Below, piece after piece: positions 1 to 11,879 of a stretch of 64,000 bases of DNA. The notes beneath the pieces are model-generated. The model did no database searches. It was not told where the DNA came from and saw only the letters and a program-made list of their open reading frames with translations. How positions within the stretch are numbered: position 1 is the first letter of the stretch; the number at the start of each line of letters is the position of its first letter. Source of the DNA: Macrostomum hystrix (lineage: Eukaryota; Platyhelminthes; Macrostomidae); the NCBI GenBank assembly GCA_950097015.1, contig CATNEN010000029.1, forward strand, positions 8,285,501-8,349,500. The letters are read 5' to 3'. The position numbers were made by a program, and so were the translations under genes.

Positions 1-795
1 GCTATTGATGTTCTGAAGGTAATGATGTTCTAAAGCTATTGATGTTCTGAAGCTATTGATGTTCTGAAGCTATTGATGTTCTGAAGCTATTGATGTTCTG
101 AAGCTATGATGTTCTGAAGCTATTGATGTTCTGAAGCTATTGATGTTCTGAAGCTATTGATGTTCTGAAGCTATTGATGTTCTGAAGATAATGATGTTCT
201 GAAGGTAATGATGTTCTGAAGCTATTGATGTTCTGAAGCTATTGATGTTCTGAAGATAATGATGTTCTGAAGCTATTGGTGTTCTGAAGCTATTGGTGTT
301 CTGAAGGTAATGATGTTCTGAAGCTATTGATGTTCTGAAGCTATTGTGTTCTGAAGCTATTGTGTTCTGAAGCTATTGATGTTCTGAAGCTATTGGTGTT
401 CTGAAGCTATTGGTGTTCTGAAGCTATTGGTGTTCTGAAGCTATTGATGTTCTGAAGCTATTGATGTTCTGAAGGTAATGATGTTCTGAAGCTATTGATG
501 TTCTGAAGCTATTGATGTTCTGAAGCTATTGGTGTTCTGAAGCTATTGATGTTCTGAAGCTATTGATGTTCTGAAGGTAATGATGTTCTGAAGGTAATGA
601 TGTTCTGAAGCTATTGATGTTCTGAAGCTATTGATGTTCTGAAGGTAATGATGTTCTGAAGGTAATGATGTTCTGAAGGTAATGATGTTCTGAAGCTATT
701 GATGTTCTGAAGGTAATGATGTTCTGAAGGTAATGATGTTCTGAAGCTATTGATGTTCTGAAGGTAATGATGTTCTGAAGGTACTGATTTTCTGA
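1..795. repeat. 17-bp minisatellite
   Basis: Tandem array of a unit close to ctattgatgttctgaag, with a common variant in which gctattgat becomes ggtaatgat. The window starts inside it, so its full length is unknown. Variants are interspersed rather than blocked. Open frames across it are artefacts of the repeat. Confidence 0.95.
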
Positions 796-2453
796 AGCTC
801 CTTAAATCCCTGAATTCTGTAGTTCTATGGCTCCTGAAAAAATACAGATTATAAAAAAATAAGAATTGATAATCAGACAAGAAATTCTCCAAACAAGGTC
901 GCCTGCTGCTCAACTAATTGCAAACTGCTCAAAGATGACTGCTCAGTACGTTGCCCTTCATTTTATTATCATAGCAAACAAAATAACAGATGGGAAATGA
1001 AGCGATTACAATTTTAACTAAAAGGCTAGTTTAGCTTATTAATGAACCAATGCGAACTAGAAACCTAATAATCTAGCTTTATGTGCTGCCAAAAGCCCCG
1101 TTGAAAATTGTCAAGGGACGGATAACAAATGACTCAAATTCAAGCTTGGCTGCGCTGATGCGAAATTTATCTCAATCGAGAATTAAATCCTAATTTAGCC
1201 TACTGAAAGTAGAATGGAAAGCAAATATAGTTCGCTTTAAAAGCTACGACTGCTCTGGAAAAAACTGCTGGATAAGCTAAGATAGTGGCTAGCAGATAAT
1301 GTCAACAGCACACGAAGATGTAGGCTTCGGTAAAAGTGAGTTAATGTCTTCTTGGGATTGCAGCACCCAAAAATGGGATTTTAATGCCAGCATGCGCATT
1401 CACTAGGAGAGAAAAGTAAAAGGGGACAAAAACATGCAGGAAGCTGGAAGAAAACTAAGAAAAAGCACAGAAAAATTGAAGTTATATACATCGATCATTT
1501 TACGGTTAGAAATAACAAAAACGATCGCTAGCTTCCACTTGGCATTTGAAAAAAACTAGACTTCGAGTAGTCGATCAACTGGCAGATAGCACACGGGATT
1601 GTGCAAAATATTGTGTACAAAAAGCTGATTATTAGAAATCAAATCAATGCTGATATTGAAGCATAAATCAATATAATTAGCTAGCACATTTGTGGCACAG
1701 GAAAAAGTAGTGAATAAATAATGAAGCAGGGTCACGTTGCTTCCTAATAACAAAAAAACTCGCAGTACAAGCTATTGTCCAGCTTGTAAATAAGCAAACG
1801 ACAAAAGCTTTTGTCTGGGTTGTTGAGTTGTGTACAAACCATTCAACTCACAGCACCTTTGCATTGGCTGGCAGATCAATTATCAGAGGATGATAGAGGC
1901 TAAAGAATGAGATTTTTTCAATCAACGATTTCAATGCACAAATCACTGAACAGTAGAAGGACCACGTATTTCTAATACCCAAATAATTATTTTTTTCTGT
2001 ATCTACCAAAATATTCGCCATGAAAATTCAGAACACGGCCTTAAATTTTCCGCTCTATTTTATGAAACCACTCCCAGAATCACAAAACATCGGCATCGTC
2101 AGGATATTCAACGATTCCGGTGGCAAGAACCACCAGTATAAAGAAGATTTTTCTGCTCACAAAATGTCATTTTGTAACCATGTCGGCTATCATTGTTTAC
2201 TATTTTGGATTGATTAAATTGTTCGTTTTTCAATTTTTCGATTTGTTACGAAAGTTAGTTTATCGTAACGGGCGGAAAATTATGATTTTGATGGACTTTC
2301 TCACGAAAATCGGTCATTCGGTTTGGGAGCTGTCGTGAAGTAGGCATTGGGTATTTGAACTAGCCCCTGTGGTCATTGTACTGCTAAGGAATTGAAGCCT
2401 ATTTATCCAAACTAAGTAACAAAAGTTTTGCTGATAAGCGAAGTGCTAAGTGC
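796..2453. other. Gene-free AT-rich stretch
   Basis: No convincing exon, RNA gene or mobile element is visible on either strand. The right end should hold the 3' UTR of the innexin transcribed leftward from 2,454. No clear AATAAA was found on that strand close to the stop. Confidence 0.5.
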
Positions 2454-4784
2454 TCACAGCGCTGTACTCGCAGGAGGCTGTGCCGCCGGCCCGAAGGCGG
2501 TGGCCGGCTCCTCCTCCATCAGCGGCGCTGTTGGCTCGGCGAAGAACACGCTGCTATGCTTGTCCTCGGCTCCACCGGTGCCGCTGTTGCTTCGACGCCT
2601 GCGGCGCTTGGTGCCGTTAGCGCCTGGCGACATCGCGGCGATGCTGCTGTGGCTGATGTTGACGGCGATGGCTTCGCCGATGTCGGTGGAATTGCCGCGG
2701 AGGTCCACCCCGGAGTAATGCGTCTTGAAGGCGCGGTAGAGCTCCGCGCAAATCTCCGTGGTGATGAGGTCGCCGCAGTTCAAAGCCAGCATGTGCAGCA
2801 CAAGGGCTCCGTCGTGCCGCAGGAATTTCGCTACAAAGTTCTCCACCATCGGATGCTCGTCCTTGTCCTTGCGCGACAGCAGGTCCGCCAGGTAGAGGTA
2901 CTTCTTGAATAGGCGACTGCGGCGATGGCTAAGCAAGCGGCTGCACCAGAGGACAACGCTAAGCAGTGTGAGGGCAAGCACCAGCACAAACCAGAACCAA
3001 AGGAAAATGAAGATTTTCTCGTGTATCATGTTGACAGGTAGGGAGCATTGCGCGAATATGTACTGGGCGTCCGCTGTCTGACGCAGCTTGACAGCGCAGG
3101 CGCCGCTCCTGGGGAACAGGCCCGTGTTCTGCCAGTCGGCTCCGCTGATCAGCTCGCTCAGAAGGTCGATGCCAAATCTGGAAGTGGCGCGTATCAGTGA
3201 GCCGTTCTTGTTCCCAGAAGCCGTGTCCAGCTGCAGCACGCGACCCATGAGCAGCAGCTGGCCGAGTAGGTTGACGATGTACATGCACTTGATGGCAAAG
3301 TAGCCGAACACTAGCCAGGTGCCCATGCGCTTCGACGGCATGCAGCAGGACGCGTAGCGGTAGATGCGCCGTTTAGTCAGCTTCATCGGACTCTGGCTAA
3401 TCTCGCGCGTGTTGTAAAGCCAGAGCTCCAGTTGGCGGGTCACGTGGCGCGTCAGTTTCTCCCGCTTTTCGCCATCGGCTCGCCCGGCCTCGCTGGCGAT
3501 TCGAACCAGCTGGGTGACGTCGGTGCCGGAGCGTTGACTAACCATGAGGTGCCAGACGATGCGGGGCATGCAGAACATGACGCCCTGGACTCCGATAATG
3601 AACGGCAGCCACTGATAATAATAGATTTTGTGCTTGCGGTAGGCGGCCTCCCAGTTAGGATTTTCGTTGCTGATGTGAAATTTCTCCAGCGGCACATTGT
3701 AGGTGCCCTCCGTGTAGCAGTAGTTGTTAACGTAGGCCGAGTGGCCCTCGTGCGAGCCGATAATGTTGGGAATATAGCAGAATATGGGATTCAGGAAGTA
3801 GGTCTTCACGGTGGTGGCGCCGCTGAATACCATCAGGAAGCAGACTGGAGTGCAAAAGGGTTTTCGGAGTCGATAATTAATCGAAGGTAAAAAACGGCTA
3901 GAGGTCATGCATAGCAGAGCAGAGCGGGGAAGTTCCGATGCACATTGTAGCATTTAGTCCAGGGGTCGGCAACATTGTACTGTATGCCCCACGGACCGCA
4001 TTGAGTCCGGACCGCAAAAGAGAAAGCAGACCGCATTGAGTTGGTGAGATGAGACAGGAAAGAGATGAGACAGGAAAGAGATGAGACAGGAAAGAGATGA
4101 GACAGGAAAGAGATGAGACAGGAAAGAGATGAGACAGGAAAGAGATGAGACAGGAAAGAGATAAGACAGGAAAGAGATGCGACAGGAAAGAGATGAGAAG
4201 AGGAGAGATAAGACAGGGGGATGACACAGGAGGGAGATGAGACGGAATAGATAAGTTGTTAAAATGGGTTCAGGGGCCGCATCTGGCGGGCGGGAGGCTT
4301 CCAGTCGCTGACCTAGAAAATAGCTTTAATTCAACTTTTTGGCCTTCAATTAAAGGGAAATCACTGTTCAGTCCATGGACTGGGGGTGCCAAACCCACCC
4401 AAAATTGTTAGCCATTCCAACTAATGCTGGCACCCTATTTTACAGCTGGTGAACTGAAGAAATTGCCAATTCAGATTCAAGGCTCAACGACAAAATAAGG
4501 TGGGCTGAGATTCGAACTTCCGACCGCTCAGTCAGAAGTCCTCAGCTCTCACCACTGGGCTACAACGGCCCCAAGTGGAGCTGGGTCCATCAAGGACGGT
4601 TAAACAGGAAGTTTTCAATTCTAGATTCTATATCCAGACGCCCTCTATTAGCCCGTAAAGATCCGGCATTGAGTCCACACTCACCAGTGAATATTGAGCT
4701 CAATCTATCAGCAAAGTCGTCTAGACCAACGTGTGTTAGCAGCTCCAACTTGCCGGCCGCCGAAATGAAATCGTGAACTACCAT
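2454..4784 (-). CDS. Innexin (gap-junction channel subunit)
   Basis: Innexins are four-pass plasma-membrane proteins that form invertebrate gap junctions and hemichannels. Two exons are read. Exon 1 is 4784-4685: ATG, then the N-terminal signature LDDFADRLSSIFT, then donor CTG/GTGAGT. Exon 2 is 3844-2454, with acceptor TTTGCACTCCAG; phase 1 is kept. The product is about 496 residues. Visible hallmarks are two extracellular-loop-1 cysteines near residues 56 and 76, YYQW at about 109-112 opening TM2, loop-2 cysteines before LPVN, and the last TM segment after EKIFIFLWFW. The tail is long, with a basic KRRRRR patch, so the protein is longer than the usual 350-450 residues. The intron (4683-3845) contains a hAT-like MITE with a minisatellite and a reversed SINE. 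Family assignment is firm; the paralogue is not determined. Confidence 0.93.
3960..4310. mobile_element. Degenerate hAT-like MITE with minisatellite interior
   Basis: Starts CAGGGGTCGGCAAC and ends in a decayed inverse (gtcgctgacctag). GC-rich sub-terminal blocks are present (gaccgcattgag, gggccgcatctggcggg). Positions about 4037-4230 are a 16-bp array of gagatgagacaggaaa. The ends and interior resemble the better preserved element at 13,421-14,132, so the two are probably related. No convincing target-site duplication was found. It lies inside the innexin intron. Confidence 0.6.
4350..4578 (-). mobile_element. tRNA-derived SINE (family 2), reversed
   Basis: Read on the minus strand, a tRNA-like head carries a box-A-like tagcccagtggtgagagc and a box-B-like ggaagttcgaatctcagc. 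The body has cagttcaccagctgtaaaa, and it ends near the palindromic agtccatggactgaacag. Head or tail pieces recur at 17,927, 18,340, 53,516 and 57,075, which supports a dispersed family. It sits in the innexin intron. Confidence 0.7.
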
Positions 4785-5484
4785 CTTCGTCTGGTCGGTG
4801 GCTTCTATGCCGCTGCTTTGATGATAGAAGAATAAGAAGGAACTTGAGTAATAGGGGCTGAGATGCGATAGTCAATATTGAGTTGGAGTTTTTAATGAAC
4901 TACAGTTGTTTGAGCGTAGAATACCTGGAATGAGAAAATAATAGTTTTGTGTTTAAATTTAATTATTGCAAGAACTTTTTCTACAAAGAGACGATTAATA
5001 GAAAATTATTAAATTACATGGCAATTTATCTGACGACGTCATCTGATTAGTAGCTAGGGTCTGCATCCTGATTGTCGCATGCATCTTTGGTGCGAGTACA
5101 ATCACTACATGTATCTAGCTATAGTAAGTCTAGAAAAAATGATGAAGACATCTAAACTCGTACACTAGCTATGCTAAACTAGCGAGATGACAATAACAAT
5201 TTTTATTAGTAAGAATATTTGCTTTGTTACTCTTAGTTAGTCTTGCCCTCTGAGGAACCTCTGCCAAACCTGTGCTAGCAAACGAAACCACGGTTCTGTC
5301 TGAGTATCGCTGTTTGAGCACTACACAGGCTGGGGCGCTGAGTCAACATCAAAAATTTCTAATTTTACCTATCTCGTAAGCACAATGCATTATAAGCGTA
5401 CATATGCGAGACTATTTGAATGTGCTCAAAGTCAGTTTGAGCACAATTTAGGTATAGCATGTTTTCGTAGTGCAAACAGTGGTA
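4785..5484. other. Intergenic, innexin upstream region
   Basis: AT-rich and without convincing exons. It must contain the innexin 5' UTR and promoter, but no TATA box or initiator stands out. Confidence 0.4.
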
Positions 5485-6016
5485 TCATTGAAGCATTGCC
5501 ACATTGCGAAAACGATCTACGAATAGTTCTAGACCTACGGTGTACAATGTGGCAGAATGGTGTACAATGTGGCAGAATGGTGTACAATGTGGCAGAATGG
5601 TTTTGAATGTAGCACAATGGTGTAAAATGTGGCAGAATGTGTACAATGTGGCAGAATGGTGTACAATGTGGCAGAATGGTTTTGAATGTAGCACAATGGT
5701 GTAAAATGTGGCAGAATGTGTGCAATGTGGCAGAATGGTGTACAATGTGGCAGAATGGTGTACAATGTGGCAGAATGGCTTAGAATGTGGGGCACCAGCA
5801 GAAAGTCCCGTTGCTAAGCCAAATGAAAGAAGCAAAAGTGCTAAAACGCAGCAAGCAACGAGGCTACTGAATGCATCAGTGATTACCATTTTAGCATAGA
5901 AAAAGTTAACTTACTTTTTGTTAATCCGGAGCTTCCGGAGAAGTAAGTCACGTGGGCTCGTTGATGAGGCTGAGAAGCTGGTCCGCTTCAGTCAAGTCGA
6001 CGGACGCCGAGTCCAT
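5485..6016 (-). CDS. Tentative small membrane/secreted Cys-His-rich repeat protein
   Basis: Two readings are possible. (a) A single exon from ATG at 5889 gives 134 residues: a strongly hydrophobic N-terminus (LVACCVLALLLLSFGLATG) like a signal peptide, then a low-complexity tail of CHI, HHSATLYT and LPHCT units. The tail is the translation of the 20-bp minisatellite; the 20-nt period cycles through all three frames without a stop. (b) An upstream exon 6016-5952 (MDSASVDLTEADQLLSLINEP) spliced over an 85-nt GT-AG intron to 5866 enters the same frame and would make a single-pass membrane protein. The donor CAC/GTGACT is weak. No family is recognised; the tail may be non-coding repeat. Existence is uncertain. 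Confidence 0.3.
5535..5785. repeat. 20-bp minisatellite
   Basis: Unit close to tgtacaatgtggcagaatgg, with interspersed variants ttttgaatgtagcacaatgg and shorter units. A roughly 107-bp higher-order block occurs twice (5580-5690 and 5660-5770 overlap in pattern). It may be transcribed as the 3' part of the small ORF described here. Confidence 0.9.
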
Positions 6017-7204
6017 TTTGTGTCTATGGCACTGGCTTCAGCAAGCGAGTGCAAACTGCATCATCATAGAGCAGTTTGTCACTCAGAAAATGTACAAAGG
6101 AAATCGATGAACAGCTAGCAGTTTTTGAGCCCAGAAATGGTTGCGAACAAAGAGCTATTTATATTTGTATGAGCTGTGCGTGAGCTATATTAGTATTTTA
6201 GTTCTCTTTGTAGTAGTTAAGAAAAAGAACTGGTTTTCATTCAGAGAGAGAGAGGCAGTGAGATAGCATGCCCGCTGTGCTAGGAGTGGCTCTGAGTCAC
6301 TCATTGGCCTATCCGACGGTACGGTGGGTTCCCCTGCCACAGTTGCAACCAACTGCTTTGCAAAGAGCAGCGAAAACCCAATGAGCGTCGAGTGAACTGA
6401 ACTGCCCTCTATAGCAGTGGAGAGGCAAGAGGATGACAAAACAAGGGGTTTGTTCTGTGGGGGGATATAAAACACGTATCTGCCTCCAAATCCAAGAGTG
6501 GAAAATGGGACACTGTAGAAATGGGGGAAGATTCAAGCGGAAAAAAGTCACCGACCGAGGACAAGGTCGTCTAATGCAACCAACCAATCAAATTCATTCT
6601 AGTTTGTGTGGCTCTAAGTGCATAAGCGAGAAAACTGTACGGGAAGCTATCAAGTGTACAGTCACAGCTGAGTCAGAACCGTTGAATCAGATTGGGCCCA
6701 GTTTTGCAGGCAGCACGCGTTAAATTGAAATCTATTTTTAGACATCCTTGTTAGCTAGACTCTTAAAGTAGGAAATTTGGCTGCCCAGTTTAGCCAACTA
6801 AACGCTAAACGCTTCGATAAAATTCGCTCTCCTATTAAGATTTTGATTAATTTCGATAAAGTTTCTGGATGTAAACTTCCTGTCTTAATTTAGACATTCT
6901 AGAATAAGCTGTGTGAAATTTGAATTTATTTTTTAACACTCGAATGATGTACTTGGTATTCGCGTAGGTGTGTTACGAGCACAAAATTTGTTTCTTTTCA
7001 TGGCTATCAGATAATAGCCGCCGTAACAAAAATAACTAAATTAGTAAAATAGCATGGGCCTAATCTTATCTGCTCTTCGACTAGTGAGTCAGCTTTAAAC
7101 TAGTATATGAAATATTAGAGAAGACAAGTTGATAGCATTTAGACTAGAAATAAGCGGCAATGTGGTAATGCGAGCTTTTGGCGCAAAAAAATGTTTTTTT
7201 TTGG
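6017..7204. other. Intergenic, no gene seen
   Basis: AT-rich, with a short gagagaga tract near 6,242. No exon with supporting splice sites, RNA gene or mobile-element termini was recognised. Confidence 0.4.
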
Positions 7205-8090
7205 GGCCGGAATGACACTCTACAGCAGTGGAATGACACTCTAAGGGATAGGAATGACACTCTAAGGACACTCAAAGGGATAGGAATGACACTCTAAGGG
7301 ATAGGAATGACACTCTAAGGGATAGGAATGACACTCTAAGGGATAGGAATGACACTCTAAGGGATAGGAATGACACTCAAAGGGATAGGAATGACACTCA
7401 AAGGGATAGGAATGACACTCAAAGGGATAGGAATGACACTCTAAGGGATAGGAATGACACTCTAAGGGATAGGAATGACACTCTAAGGGATAGGAATGAC
7501 ACTCTAAGGGATAGGAATGACACTCAAAGGGATAGGAATGACACTCAAAGGGATAGGAATGACACTCAAAGGGATAGGAATGACACTCTAAGGGATAGGA
7601 ATGACACTCTAAGGGATAGGAATGACACTCTAAGGGATAGGAATGACACTCTAAGGGATAGGAATGACACTCTAAGGGATAGGAATGACACTCTAAGGGA
7701 TAGGAATGACACTCTAAGGGATAGGAATGACACTCTAAGGGATAGGAATGACACTCTAAGGGATAGGAATGACACTCTAAGGGATAGGAATGACACTCTA
7801 AGGGATAGGAATGACACTCTAAGGGATAGGAATGACACTCTAAGGGATAGGAATGACACTCTAAGGGATAGGAATGACACTCTAAGGGATAGGAATGACA
7901 CTCTAAGAGATAGGAATGACACTCTAAGAGATAGGAATGACACTCTAAGGGATAGGAATGACACTCTAAGAGATAGGAATGACACTCTAAGGGATAGGAA
8001 TGACACTCTAAGAGATAGGAATGACACTCTAAGAGATAGGAATGACACTCTAAGGGATAGGAATGACACTCTAAGAGATAGGAATGACTC
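7205..8090. repeat. 21-bp minisatellite
   Basis: About 42 copies of a unit close to gacactctaagggataggaat. Sub-blocks differ by ctaag versus caaag, and by aggga versus agaga toward the right end. This pattern suggests array growth by local block duplication. The period is a multiple of three, so long repetitive frames are open, but no start context or flanking coding sequence supports them. Confidence 0.95.
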
Positions 8091-8764
8091 TGTTGAGATT
8101 TAAAAATGCTTGCTACTTACTCGAAATCAGTCGAAATCTCTCTCAATAAATTGAGCTCTCTACTCTTCAATTCGAGTTCTTGCTTCATCGATTTTGGATG
8201 TCTTTCTTAGAAAATTCCGTCCTTGGCGTCCTTGAACTTTAGCTGAGTGATGAAGCTACAGCATTTGTGCAGCGTATAAATGAAAGTAGATAGTTGAAGT
8301 CTAATTACGGATAGCTCATATTCTGCGTCCATTTTCTGGCGTCAATAGCCGTCTATTTCGGCCTAATGAACATTCGTTAATTACACAAATTCTATACATT
8401 CGCTTCAAACTTGGCTTGAATATTAAATTAGCAAACACTAGTGCCATATTCATAGTCGCCAATGAAATATCAATACTAGTACCTGTTCGCCATTAATTCT
8501 GCCGAAACGAGTACAGATGTACCGCGAAGCGAACCCAACTAGGGACAGGAAATGCTGAAGATTTAAAAGCCAGTTTAATCGGTTCACGTTGTAGAGCAGA
8601 ATTTTAATAGAGGTAGCAAAACTATTGTACAAAATCTGTGAAAACTTAACCAACTATGAAGTTTGTAATACAGAATTACTGGAAGTTAGAAAACATTAAA
8701 ACCAACCTGCTTCAGCAAACAGAATCTCCAACACTTGAGAATTTAAAAGCAGCCCATACAGAAC
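8091..8764. other. Intergenic, no gene seen
   Basis: AT-rich spacer between two minisatellites. Nothing coding or structural was recognised. Confidence 0.4.
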
Positions 8765-9315
8765 AACCAGGGAATCCCATAGTCCAGGGAATCCTACACT
8801 CCAGGGAATCCCATACTCCAGGAAATCCCATACTCCAGGGAATCCTACACTCCAGGGAATCCCATACACCAGGGAATCCTACACTCCAGGGAATCCCATA
8901 ATCCAGGAAATCCCATAAACCAGGAAATCCCATAATCCAGGAAATGCCATAAACCAGGGAATCCCATACTCCAGCTAATCCAATACACAAGGGAATCCCA
9001 TACTCCAGGGAATCCGACACTACAGGGAATCCGACACTACAGGGAATCCCATACTCCAGGGAATCCCATACTCGAGGGAATCCGACACTACAGGGAAGCC
9101 CACACTCCTGGGAATCCCATACTCGAGGGAATCCGACACTACAGGGAATCTCACACTACAGAGAATCCCATACTCCAGGGAATCCCATACTCGAGGGAAT
9201 CCCATTCTCCAGGGAATCTGATACTCCAGGGAATCCCATACTCCAGGGAATCCTACACTCCAGGGAATCCCATATTCCAGGAAATCTCATACTACAGGGA
9301 ATCCCATACTCAGTC
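8765..9315. repeat. 17-bp minisatellite
   Basis: Unit close to gggaatcccatactcca, with variants carrying cctacac, ccgacactaca and ataatccaggaaa. It is more diverged than most other arrays in the window, so it is probably older. Confidence 0.92.
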
Positions 9316-9882
9316 TCACAATCTGACACAGTCACAGAACATGTTTGTGTCGGCATTCAGTCATATCCTCGATGCTTATTCTGGTACATAAACTTTTGTG
9401 GAAGATATCGCGTTAGTACGAGTATATTGAAAAAAATTATGTGATACATTTTCACCCAGTTGTGTTCATTGCCTTTTTTCGCGATGCTGAAATAATCTGC
9501 AGACATGTGACCCAGACAGAAATTATGAATGCATTTTCTAAGACAAATGTACAGAATTTCCTAGCGAAAATGCATATAATTATCTTCTATAAACAGCACA
9601 ATTGAAAACAAGTGCGCACTCGAAGCTTTCGGGCCATCAGTCTGCAAAAGTTTTTTTCTTAACAAAGTTCATCAACGCATACATTTGAACCCTTTTTGAC
9701 TCTGGGTTCCCACGGATAACTGGAGATGTTTCAATAACAGACAAAGCATATGCAAACGCATCACGGGTTGGCGCGGCAAATCAACACCATTGTTGTTGTT
9801 TGTGTCTGACGGTGCTTGTGCGAGCGAGAATTCGGTTACTTACTTACTGCTGGCGTTACTGTCGGCATTACTCTGTATCAGA
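9316..9882. other. Intergenic, no gene seen
   Basis: Unique AT-rich sequence between the minisatellite and the SINE. Nothing further was recognised. Confidence 0.4.
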
Positions 9883-10258
9883 GGGTGAGTGCAGAGCGGT
9901 TAATGCGTTTGCCTCTCGCAATAATGTCCCTAAATTCGAATCCGCGTAATTACATTTACGAGTAATTAAGGGCGCAGCCGCGGAGAGAAGGCTTGGGGGC
10001 TTGTCGTGCAATCTACGCCCTTGATGGCCAACCTCCAAGGCACTGTGAAAGTGTACACTGCCTGACGATGAGAAAGTCAGGGCAGATGTACACACCTGTG
10101 TGAGAGTGTATCTGCATACAGTATCTGTGTGCCTGTGTGCTCAGGAGCCAGCGAAATGGGCAGAATTGCCTCCTCGCTGGCTGCGGGTCTGGTGTCAGCA
10201 AATGATGTGCCACTGCCTGCAGTCGTCCTGCAATTATAATTATTTTTATTATTGCTCT
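9883..10258 (+). mobile_element. tRNA-derived SINE (family 1), near full length
   Basis: The head is tRNA-like: box-A-like gtgcagagcggttaatgcg, then tttgcctctcgc, then box-B-like aaattcgaatccg. The body carries ggccaacctccaaggcac, gtgtacactgcctgacgatg and acacctgtgtgag, then gctggctgcgggtctggtgt, and ends in an AT-rich tail. Three further copies are in the window (18,022 on plus; 42,824 and 53,515 on minus). This establishes it as a repeat family with a Pol III-type internal promoter. Confidence 0.8.
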
Positions 10259-10429
10259 GTAAGAAACTCGATGGTGAATCCATAGATCAATAATAGAATA
10301 ATGAGCAATATAATAATTTTAGACCGTGTTCTTCAGTTTCATGGGGATTGGTTAAATATTTAGGATGAAGAAAAAAAGAATAAATGCGGGAATTGAAATA
10401 CCAGTGTCTTTCTACTCTTAGGAGAAATC

Positions 10430-10685
10430 AGGCAATCAGAGATCTTACGGTTCATTTCCGGCATAGCTGAGCGGGCTTCCTTGTTGTCGTCGCAATTTCG
10501 AGAGCGTCTGGTGCTGGCGCTTGAGCCAATTCTCAAAGGTTATGGACGATCATTGATCTTGGCACCGGAACGCCATCTTGGTGGCCGTTCTCTAGGTTGT
10601 CCCCATCCTTGGCTAATTTATCGACGAACTGATTGTCGAGGATGTCGCCGTGACCGGGCGCCTAGAGCAGGTTGACCATATGATG
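10430..10685 (-). pseudogene. Retrotransposon RNase H relic
   Basis: The minus strand reads APGHGDILDNQFVDKLAKDG near 10,670-10,605. This fits the C-terminal RNase H motif of many non-LTR retrotransposons (W-x-P-G-H-x-x-I-x-x-N-x-x-A-D-x-L-A-K). The codon where the conserved Trp is expected reads TAG, one base from TGG, and further stops follow. It is a dead fragment, and no reverse transcriptase is attached. Confidence 0.6.
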
Positions 10686-11879
10686 GATAGCGAAACAAAA
10701 AATATGCAAGTTTATCCTAGAAGTTTCTTAGAAAATTACAGAACATATTTCATCTGGCATTGACAGTAGAACCACCAGTGGGGGTTTTCCCCGTTGACAA
10801 TTGCAGACAATTTCTTGTGCTGCATCCGAACGGAGCAACGCAAGCACATGAAACTCAAGAACACGATCTTGAAACAACAATCAATTCGGCAGCTCTACAG
10901 ACCGTCAAGATATTCAATGTTCTGGCAAAAGGTCAGATTTTTCCAACAAACGCTAGTGTATTTCATACACCCATGTACACGAATTAGCACTGCGCCACAG
11001 TGCGGCCTTGCCAGGCCTTCAAAATTTATCAGCTTGTCATCCAAATGTGCCTGAACGAACCTGGAGAGTGACAGCTTAATGACGCGCTGTCGGATTAAAA
11101 AATACTTTAATTTCTACGTAAGTTGATCACTAATCAATGATACATGTGGAATAACAAGCTAGAAATATGAAACTTCATGGTCCCATAATGATGACATTTG
11201 TTGACTTGTTTACTTGAATGATACTATAATTAAACTGTCTAAATGTTGACGAAACTGCAACATAATACGTAGCCACCCAGTCATTGTGGCGTTGTCGAAC
11301 CACGTGAGCGAACCGCGACTGCAAAGTAAAAAAGCTTCATATAGTTTTTTTTGCATTTCGTTTCTTTCAGAATCGGCAGACAAACAAAATTGCACAATGG
11401 CCATACAAATGCGGAGGAGTCACATCGAGCTGCAAATTCTAGTGCCTCTGTATAGATAATGTGTTAAGTTTAATGCCTTCACAAATAATAAGAAATAGAT
11501 TGACCTACTTCAGGTTAAAAGGCTTATTGCTATGCAGAGTTTATGCTTATATGCTTTACTGTCCTCCGCAAAAAGATGATGAAATACTCGTATAGTCGCG
11601 TGAATGGATTAAAATGTGCAGGCTAAAGCGTTTAAAGCAGTTTAATTCACGAAAACAGCGGCTGCAAGCAGTGCGTAAATAAGAATTCGCCCGACGCACC
11701 GGATTACTCAGCGAGATTGCGAAGTTTACTTTACTCGCTGGCTACAAATTATTTAACTATTTGCGCATTTAAAGATTTCTAAATTGCGTGAACGACTGTT
11801 CCCCTTTGAGACGTCTTATATTGGAAATTATACACCTTAAGTTAATTTATTTTCCTCGATTATTCACAAATAAAAATTT
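10686..11879. other. Intergenic, no gene seen
   Basis: AT-rich unique sequence. Short open frames lack splice support or coding-like composition. Confidence 0.4.

Noticed and set aside
1-795. CRISPR-like direct repeats
   Set aside because: Units are contiguous with no spacers, the genome is clearly eukaryotic and no cas-like gene is present. The same applies to all other arrays in the window.
4500-4578. Genuine tRNA gene from box A/B-like sequence (also near 9,890, 17,930, 18,030 and 53,520)
   Set aside because: The heads do not fold into a complete cloverleaf by eye, and they continue into shared SINE bodies, so they are tRNA-derived retroposons.
7566-8069. 167-codon SFLSLRV repeat frame
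   Set aside because: Product of the 21-bp array only, with no unique coding ends.
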